Assembly: GCA_030950825.1 (NCBI GenBank)
Contig: JAUZQT010000081.1
Span: forward strand, 1-11,365
DNA: 11,365 bases
Reading direction: 5' to 3'
Source of the DNA: Mariprofundaceae bacterium
GTDB lineage: Bacteria > Pseudomonadota > Zetaproteobacteria > Mariprofundales > Mariprofundaceae
The position numbers and the translations under genes were made by a program. Positions 6,471-11,365 of the stretch are shown here, one piece after another. Positions within the stretch are counted from its first letter, which is position 1. Each line of letters opens with the position of its first letter. Below the pieces are notes generated by a model. It saw only the letters and a list, made by a program, of their open reading frames with translations. It had not been told where the DNA came from and did no database searches.

Positions 6471-6631
6471 GGAATGGTCATTAAATAACTTGTGCATTTA
6501 AAGCGCAGGACTTTTGTTCAGCATCAAGCCGCAAAAAGCGAAGCATAGACCCGCTATGTAAGATTTTCTTGCAACGCTGATGCTGGGCAAAAAGACAAGT
6601 TGAAGTGCACAAGTTATTTAATTCCCGTTCC
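6471..6631. repeat. Full palindromic element B
   Basis: 161 bp with 26-bp terminal inverted repeats at 6471-6496 and 6606-6631; the shared part ATTAAATAACTTGTGCA is identical. Arms are concentric about 6551: CAGCATCA (6519-6526) with TGATGCTG (6578-6585), and CATAG (6544-6548) with CTATG (6554-6558). It encodes no protein. Two partial copies of its ends occur at 599-640 and 9976-10015. It fills most of the gap before the citrate synthase gene and ends 15 bp before the -10 region there. Confidence 0.85.
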
Positions 6632-6645
6632 TGAACGTATATTTG

Positions 6646-6654
6646 TGCTAAAAT
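6646..6654 (+). promoter_or_regulatory. Extended -10 promoter of citrate synthase
   Basis: TGCTAAAAT: an extended -10 TG plus TAAAAT (5 of 6). No good -35 is seen at 16-18 bp. The bases there belong to the right tip of element B (…CCCGTTCC) and its junction. If this is the promoter, the repeat element supplies its upstream half. Confidence 0.4.
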
Positions 6655-6707
6655 GCGCCACAAATTGTGCTGCGTCCGCTTATACGACACTAGGAGATTG
6701 AAACACC

Positions 6708-7877
6708 ATGGCGAAGAATCAGGAAATCGCATGTTTTTCCCCCGGTTTAGCAGGAATACCTGTAACAGAATCCGCTATTTCATCGGTCGATGGAAGTATT
6801 GGACATTTGGAATACCGTGGTATTGATATTGAACAATTGGCAGAACAATCATCATTTGAAGAGACTTCGTTCTTATTAATTTATGGTTACTTGCCATCCG
6901 TCAATGATCTGGCTGATTTTAATTGTGGCTTACGCAAGCACCGTCGCATTAAGTTCCGAGTTCGGGATATTATGAAGTGCTTTCCTGAATCAGCGCACCC
7001 TATGGATTCATTGCAAGCAACGGTTGCTGTTATGGGTATGTTTTACCCGCTTCCCCATGCTTTAAATGGTGAACTGAGTGAAGAAAATATACGCATGGTT
7101 TGCCATAATTTGGTCGCAAAACTGCCAACATTGGTGGCAGCTCATGCCCGCATGCGTAAAGGGGATGACCCTATCCCACCACGGGATGACTTATCCCATG
7201 CTGCCAATTTCTTATATATGCTGACAGGCAACGAACCAACACTGTTGATGGAGCGCATTATGGATGTTGCCATGATTGTGCATGCTGAGCACACCTTAAA
7301 TGCCAGTACATTCTCAACCATTGTAACTGCCTCAACACTGGCTGATCCTTATACCTGTATCAGTGCAGCCATCGGCTCACTTTCAGGACCTTTGCATGGT
7401 GGTGCGAACGAGGATGTACTGCATATGTTGGATGACATAGGTCATGTTGATCGCGCTGAGTCATATCTTCATGAGAAACTCGCCAACAAAGCAAAAATTG
7501 CAGGCTTGGGTCACCGTGTGTACAAAATTAAAGATCCACGCGCAACGCTTTTACAACAACTGTATGTTGAACTAACAAAAGAAATGGGTGAAGACCCAAC
7601 CTATGAAATTGCCAGCCGTATCGAAGCATTATCCCAAAGCACCTTAGGAGCCAAAGGAATTTGTCCGAATGTCGACTTTTATTCGGGTATTGTCTATCGA
7701 AAACTCGGCATTCCAACAGATTTATTTACGCCTATTTTTGCCGTTGCCAGAGTGTCTGGTTGGCTGGCACATTGGCGGGAGCAGTTGGGGGTCAGTCGTA
7801 TTTTTAGGCCTATGCAAATTTACACGGGTAAAAAGGGAGAAAGTTATCAGTCTATTGATAAGCGTTATACCGATTAG
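6708..7877 (+). CDS. gltA: Citrate synthase (short, about 390-residue type)
   Basis: 389 residues. It condenses acetyl-CoA and oxaloacetate to citrate, the entry step of the TCA cycle, in the cytoplasm. The catalytic triad is visible: His230 in GPLHGGANEDVLHML, His269 in GLGHRVYKIKDPRA and Asp323 in CPNVDFYSGIVYRKLGIP. The substrate-binding motif HAEHTLNASTF (192-202) and the C-terminal GWLAHWREQL are also present. It lacks the about 40-residue N-terminal extension of the NADH-inhibited hexameric enterobacterial enzyme, so it is closer to the short type II enzymes. 2-methylcitrate synthase has similar length and motifs, but no prpB/prpD-like gene is adjacent. The start ATG follows AGGAG (6692-6696) at 11 bases. 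A Wza gene follows 66 nt later without an obvious terminator. Confidence 0.93.
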   Translation: MAKNQEIACFSPGLAGIPVTESAISSVDGSIGHLEYRGIDIEQLAEQSSFEETSFLLIYGYLPSVNDLADFNCGLRKHRRIKFRVRDIMKCFPESAHPMDSLQATVAVMGMFYPLPHALNGELSEENIRMVCHNLVAKLPTLVAAHARMRKGDDPIPPRDDLSHAANFLYMLTGNEPTLLMERIMDVAMIVHAEHTLNASTFSTIVTASTLADPYTCISAAIGSLSGPLHGGANEDVLHMLDDIGHVDRAESYLHEKLANKAKIAGLGHRVYKIKDPRATLLQQLYVELTKEMGEDPTYEIASRIEALSQSTLGAKGICPNVDFYSGIVYRKLGIPTDLFTPIFAVARVSGWLAHWREQLGVSRIFRPMQIYTGKKGESYQSIDKRYTD

Positions 7878-7943
7878 CGCCACCCTTTTTGCTGTTTCAC
7901 AGGATTTGTTTTATATCTTTACAAAATACAGGAGTTGTTTTAA

Positions 7944-9116
7944 ATGAATACCTATCGAATTATGTTTTTTTTCCTAATGCTTATCGCACTTTCATCCTGC
8001 GCCTTTGCTCCAGGCATGAATATGGAGAAAGAACAATTTACAACACAGGATGTGAATCACAATGATTTTCGTCAGAGCGTCACTATTCAAACAATCAATG
8101 GGCAGCTAATTGCTGATCAGCTGGCTGCATTGCTCAGTGCATCGACAGCCGGATTACCCGAAGAGTTACAGGAAAATGCTGCAGCTTATCAATACCTAAT
8201 CGCACCCCAAGATGTATTGAAAATTACGATATGGGATCATCCCGAGCTAACATCGCCAGAAGGGAATATTCAAGCGCTTAGCGGAACCCTTGTTTACGAT
8301 GATGGCACCATCTTTTATCCATATATAGGCTCAGTCCATGTTGCGGGTAAAACCATGGAGGAAGTCCGCCGCTTATTAACCAATGGGCTAAAAAGTTACA
8401 TTGAAAAACCACAAGTGGGTGTTCAGGTCACATCTTTTCGTGGGCGTTTGGCCTATGTGACAGGACAAGTTTCCAAGCCTGGTGCTTTGGCATTGAACGA
8501 CCAGCCATTAACGATGATGAATGCCATTTCACAAGTTGGTGGCGCACTGCCTGGTGCCGATCTTCAACATGCCATATTAACTCGTGATGGAAAAACATAC
8601 CCTTTGGATTTGTTTTCTTTGTATGAACGTGGTCACTCATCACTCAATGTATTGCTTCGCGATGGCGATGTGGTGAATATTCCAGACAATGAACTAAATA
8701 AAGTATTTGTCTTGGGAGAGCTTGCCAAGCCTGCGTCCCTGTTTGTTAAAAATGATAAACTAACGCTTGCTGAGGTGATTTCAGATTCACAAGGCTTTGG
8801 CAATGCTGCAAACACCAGCCAAGTTTATGTCATTCGCGGGCGGCATACTAGCCTTGCAGAAAAGGCTACTGATCCAAAAACGCAACAAATTCCCATGGAT
8901 CGCTTTGACAACTTGGCTCAACTGGAGATTTATCACTTGGATGCCACCTCCCCAGAGGCTTTGATGCTGGCAGATCAATTCAGGCTACATGCACGCGATG
9001 TCGTTTATGTATCACCAACCGAACTGAAACGCTTTTCTCGTGTATTTGCAGATATAGGAAAAATCGTCAACACAACAGCACAAACCTTTATCCTTCAAAG
9101 AACTTTATTTAAATAA
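7944..9116 (+). CDS. wza: Wza-like outer-membrane polysaccharide export lipoprotein
   Basis: 390 residues. The signal peptide MNTYRIMFFFLMLIALSSC ends in a lipobox (LSSC), so Cys19 is the predicted lipidated residue. The polysaccharide export (PES) domain lies at about 84-165 and includes YLIAPQDVLKITIWDHPELT and DDGTIFYPYIGSVHVAGKT, both very close to E. coli Wza. Two SLBB domains follow: about 168-250 (AYVTGQVSKPGAL) and about 253-357 (KVFVLGELAKPASL). The C-terminal ARDVVYVSPTELKRFSRVFA precedes a last helix that, in Wza, forms the outer-membrane pore. Known role: the octameric translocon for capsule or exopolysaccharide, working with a Wzc-type kinase. No wzb, wzc, wzx or glycosyltransferase gene lies in the window, so its partners must be elsewhere. 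AGGAG at 7930-7934 supports the ATG. A phosphatase gene follows by 17 nt. Confidence 0.92.
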   Translation: MNTYRIMFFFLMLIALSSCAFAPGMNMEKEQFTTQDVNHNDFRQSVTIQTINGQLIADQLAALLSASTAGLPEELQENAAAYQYLIAPQDVLKITIWDHPELTSPEGNIQALSGTLVYDDGTIFYPYIGSVHVAGKTMEEVRRLLTNGLKSYIEKPQVGVQVTSFRGRLAYVTGQVSKPGALALNDQPLTMMNAISQVGGALPGADLQHAILTRDGKTYPLDLFSLYERGHSSLNVLLRDGDVVNIPDNELNKVFVLGELAKPASLFVKNDKLTLAEVISDSQGFGNAANTSQVYVIRGRHTSLAEKATDPKTQQIPMDRFDNLAQLEIYHLDATSPEALMLADQFRLHARDVVYVSPTELKRFSRVFADIGKIVNTTAQTFILQRTLFK

Positions 9117-9133
9117 CTCTTTGAGAAACGGCT

Positions 9134-9775
9134 ATGCGGGAACCATGTTCTTCTGAGCTACTGGTCATTGACTTGGATAACACACTTTATGCAGCAGATA
9201 ATGGTGTGTTTGCCCGTATGGATACACGCATGACTGCGTTTATATCACAAGCCTTGCAGCTAGAAGAGGAAGAAGCCAACCGCTTGCGTATTAATTATTG
9301 GAAAAAATATGGCAGCACATTGCGGGGCTTAATGCTGCACCATGATATGCAAGCCGAAGACTTTTTACATGATGTGCACAATATTGATGCCCATGAATTA
9401 CTCCAACCCAATCAACTTCTTGATGTTGCATTATCTGCTTTAACAGGGCGCAAGGTCATTCATACCAATGGTACTTGCGAACATGCCGAGTGCATTTTAA
9501 GCGCACTCGGCGTTCGCCATCATTTTGAGACTATCTATGATATACGCTACAATGAATACTTTCCTAAGCCGTGTGCAAATACATTGAAAATGTTGTTAGA
9601 TGATGAAGGTGTAAGCCCTGCGCAAGTCCTAGTTCTCGATGATATGCAAGAAAACTTGGCTGTAGCGCAGAAACTTGGCGCAAAAACATGTTGGATTTCA
9701 TCACAACATGACGCACATCACTGGGATTATCAGGCCAGCTCACTTGAGGCGTTTGTATTTGATACTATTGCTTGA
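9134..9775 (+). CDS. HAD-superfamily phosphatase, pyrimidine 5'-nucleotidase-like
   Basis: 213 residues with all four HAD motifs: I DLDNTLY (13-19; nucleophile Asp13, acid/base Asp15), II HTNGT (110-114; Thr111), III Lys145 in FPKPCANTL, IV VLDDMQENL (167-175; Asp169, Asp170). The helical cap inserted after motif I (about 25-100, with RINYWKKYGSTLRGLMLHH) matches the SDT1/PHM8-type pyrimidine 5'-nucleotidase family, which dephosphorylates nucleoside monophosphates. The actual substrate is not determinable here. It sits 17 nt after wza in the same direction and is likely co-transcribed. The start ATG has only weak GAGAA upstream, consistent with coupling to the preceding gene. It is complete, with no frame damage. 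Confidence 0.9.
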   Translation: MREPCSSELLVIDLDNTLYAADNGVFARMDTRMTAFISQALQLEEEEANRLRINYWKKYGSTLRGLMLHHDMQAEDFLHDVHNIDAHELLQPNQLLDVALSALTGRKVIHTNGTCEHAECILSALGVRHHFETIYDIRYNEYFPKPCANTLKMLLDDEGVSPAQVLVLDDMQENLAVAQKLGAKTCWISSQHDAHHWDYQASSLEAFVFDTIA

Positions 9776-9868
9776 TAAAATCTGGGTATTCGGCATAACA
9801 GGCGCTGAACAACAAAAGGCTCCAAAATGTTTCACCGAACGAACATATATGGGTGAGAAGTAGTTCAA

Positions 9869-9978
9869 GGCACTGGGCTTGAGCTATTCACACACACTAT
9901 TATATAGTGCTGTTACGATGCATAAAAACACCAAGCACTCTGTTTTTCATGCTTTTTGAATAGCTGGAGCCCAGTACC
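9869..9978. repeat. Palindromic element C with three-way-junction potential
   Basis: 110 bp. The outer stem pairs 9869-9890 (GGCACTGGGCTTGAGCTATTCA region) with 9957-9978, 20 of 22 positions including one wobble. Inside it are two separate hairpins: CACTAT/ATAGTG (9895-9909, loop TAT), and GCATAAAAACA (9920-9930) with TGTTTTTCATGC (9941-9952), an 11-bp stem with one bulged C and a 10-base loop. The fold is a T or three-way junction, unlike the single-hairpin elements A, B and D. It encodes no protein and is a single copy here. It could be a MITE or a structured RNA. Confidence 0.7.
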
Positions 9979-10015
9979 TGCGTTTTAAATGCACAAGTTA
10001 TTTAATTCCCATTCC
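9976..10015 (-). repeat. Half copy (left arm) of element B, inverted
   Basis: The reverse complement of 9976-10015 matches the left arm of the B element at 6471-6509 with about three mismatches in 39 bases, extending past the 26-bp terminus into the interior (TTTAAA.CGCAGG). The other half is absent. It overlaps the last bases of element C on one side and touches A3 on the other without a gap. Confidence 0.7.
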
Positions 10016-10183
10016 TAACCTGAATAATTCATAAATACTGTCGTGCCCTTGCTTGCCCCTTTATCCGCAACGAATTCTTTGCCAGTCGACCGTATCCATT
10101 GGTACGGCACTCCCGACAAAAAAAACGTTGCAAATAAAGGTTCTTCACAATCATCACAACGATTCATGAATTATTCAGGCTAA
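10016..10183 (-). repeat. MITE-like palindromic element A3
   Basis: 168 bp, inverted relative to A2 and almost identical to it. I count about six differences: four substitutions and one-base indels in a T/A run and a G/C run. The ends CCTGAATAATTCA (10019-10031) and TGAATTATTCAGG (10167-10179) are inverted repeats, and the flanking TAACC/GGCTAA also mirrors A2. It lies 89 bp before the next gene, so it may carry or disturb upstream signals of that gene. Confidence 0.88.
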
Positions 10184-10272
10184 ATTACAGCCTATGCATC
10201 AATACCAAGCTCTATACATTGACAACTTTGTGAACTACTCTGCACGCAGCTTTGAATAGGTGGAGGGCACCC

Positions 10273-11365
10273 ATGTCAATTCAGTTTCCAGCGGTGAAAA
10301 TTGGGAAAATTAAGGTTTCTACAGCTTGGTTGGGGCTACCGCTAAGCTTACTTCTGCTCATCTGTTTGATGGATTATATCAACGCCACCACCATTAAAAA
10401 CATTAGCAACACGCACAACGTAGAGGCTCGCAACGGTAGTATCCGTATCACCTACACATCGCCCATTTCCACCATTCAATACAAACCCTCAAGTACATTT
10501 TATACCAGCATTAAAGTATCCGATGATCAGCGCACTGAAACACACACATTAATAAACGCTCCCTACAATGCTTCATTGGATCTCATTCGTGTCCATGAAC
10601 CTCAAGGCAGGCTCATCAACTTCGAAAAGCTGCCCAAAAAGATCAACGTTCAAACAGCCCGAGAAAAAATCAGTCTTGCTCGCATGATTCCCCGCTCGGG
10701 TAGCAGTCCAACACCAGAGAGCATGGATAATCAGCTTGTCTTGCAATTCATCGGCAATGTCATTGGCGAATTTAAACAGGGCGAAAATATTTCCGTTGAT
10801 GCTATGGATGTCGTCAAACTCACTCCAGCAATTAAAGGCTATTACCGTTGGAACAGTCCCAGTCAACTCGCATTTAATTTCACAGAAGACTCCCCTCAAT
10901 TTAATACAACGTACCAATTTGATATCGATATCAAAAAACTTATTAAGCCAAAAACTCAGCAGTGGGTCGGGAAAAAAAACACCTATAAAATCACAACTGC
11001 CAGCAATCAGGTGTTTGTCAAAGATATATCACTCAATGGCAAAGTGCACTGGCAAGCCCCGCTACGCATTGAATTTTCAGGCAATATGGTAGGGGCACTT
11101 GATGTTCTTAAAATCAAAAGTCCAGACATTGTCCCCATCGATATTTCACCCAAAACAGCCGGTACATGGCGCTGGATCAATGCCCGAACCATCGAATTTA
11201 AACCCGACCGCTATGAGGGGTGGCCAACACGTCAAAATGTAACTGTCGCTATCAAACCTCTGATTAATCAAGATATTGACCGCACTTGGCGTGGTGGTGA
11301 GCAGGCTCACCTGCACTCGTTTTATGTACTTCCACGAAAGCAGTCCATCACCAGCTACAACCTAC
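10273..11365 (+). CDS. Large exported protein, probably alpha-2-macroglobulin-like (N-terminal part)
   Basis: 364 codons open to the window edge, so the C-terminus is missing. The start ATG follows GGTGGAGGG (GGAGGG 10262-10267) at five to six bases. Residues about 17-37 (STAWLGLPLSLLLLICLMDY) form a single hydrophobic helix after a basic N-terminus: an uncleaved anchor or signal peptide with the bulk in the periplasm. After it come repeated beta-rich Ig/macroglobulin-like modules. Two share a pattern: LTPAIKGYYRWNSPSQLAFN (about 176-195) and ISPKTAGTWRWINARTIEFK (about 290-310), followed by PDRYEGWPTRQNVTVAIKP. This P-x-x-x-G-x-W-x-W..L-x-F-x-P pattern is seen in the N-terminal domains of bacterial alpha-2-macroglobulins (YfaS type), periplasmic protease traps. 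The bait region, thioester CxEQ and MG domains would lie beyond the window. Other Ig-like secreted proteins are possible. TTGACA at 10219-10224 may be a -35 box, but no fitting -10 is seen. Confidence 0.65.
   Translation, partial: MSIQFPAVKIGKIKVSTAWLGLPLSLLLLICLMDYINATTIKNISNTHNVEARNGSIRITYTSPISTIQYKPSSTFYTSIKVSDDQRTETHTLINAPYNASLDLIRVHEPQGRLINFEKLPKKINVQTAREKISLARMIPRSGSSPTPESMDNQLVLQFIGNVIGEFKQGENISVDAMDVVKLTPAIKGYYRWNSPSQLAFNFTEDSPQFNTTYQFDIDIKKLIKPKTQQWVGKKNTYKITTASNQVFVKDISLNGKVHWQAPLRIEFSGNMVGALDVLKIKSPDIVPIDISPKTAGTWRWINARTIEFKPDRYEGWPTRQNVTVAIKPLINQDIDRTWRGGEQAHLHSFYVLPRKQSITSYNL

Noticed and set aside
6708..7877. 2-methylcitrate synthase instead of citrate synthase
   Set aside because: Shared motifs cannot fully exclude it, but no methylcitrate-cycle genes are adjacent, and the N-terminal and helix motifs look like general citrate synthase.
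9869..9978. Integron attC site
   Set aside because: The size fits, but the ends do not show the RYYYAAC/GTTRRRY core sites, and no cassette-style gene array is present.
10219..10224. Perfect TTGACA as a -35 box for the macroglobulin-like gene
   Set aside because: No acceptable -10 hexamer exists at 16-18 bp downstream, so a promoter is not supported.

Overview
The window reads as accessory-rich chromosome of a Gram-negative proteobacterium. The evidence is an outer-membrane lipoprotein exporter of the Wza family, a DbpA-type helicase, Shine-Dalgarno-led genes and moderate-to-low GC. Exact taxonomy cannot be read from the sequence. An iron- or sulfur-oxidising marine proteobacterium (for example Zetaproteobacteria) would fit the gene style, but that is a guess.

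Layout. 1-73: 3' part of a tRNA-Phe(GAA) gene with encoded CCA, then an intrinsic terminator. 138-838: a repeat-filled, gene-poor stretch with two copies of a palindromic MITE-like family (A1, A2) and a deletion remnant of a second family (B). 839-3012: a one-base-overlapping pair, a VOC-fold protein with a PCP_red-like C-terminal domain followed by an ABC1/AarF atypical kinase. 3100-3414 (minus): a small predicted membrane protein. 3510-4901: the 23S rRNA-specific DEAD-box helicase DbpA, with a TTG start. 4902-5247: a third palindromic element (D), an inverted repeat, a solo element end and a promoter for the next gene. 5248-6417: a TPR plus double cyclic-nucleotide-binding-fold protein, with a TTG start. 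6471-6631: a full B element next to a promoter-like sequence. 6708-9775: citrate synthase, a Wza-like polysaccharide export lipoprotein and a HAD-family pyrimidine-nucleotidase-like phosphatase, all on the plus strand with short gaps (66 and 17 nt). 9869-10183: a compact cluster of elements C, a B arm and A3. 10273-end: the N-terminal 364 codons of a large secreted or membrane-anchored protein, probably an alpha-2-macroglobulin-like protein.

The genes do not form one obvious pathway; most are housekeeping or envelope functions. The most striking feature is the intergenic space. At least four families of concentric, non-coding palindromic elements (A, B, C, D; about 110-190 bp) fill nearly every large gap. 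They often abut or overlap one another, and some are nearly identical at distant sites (A2 versus inverted A3, about 6 differences over about 160 bp). No transposase is encoded here, so they look like non-autonomous elements moved in trans, or structured-RNA/DNA repeats.
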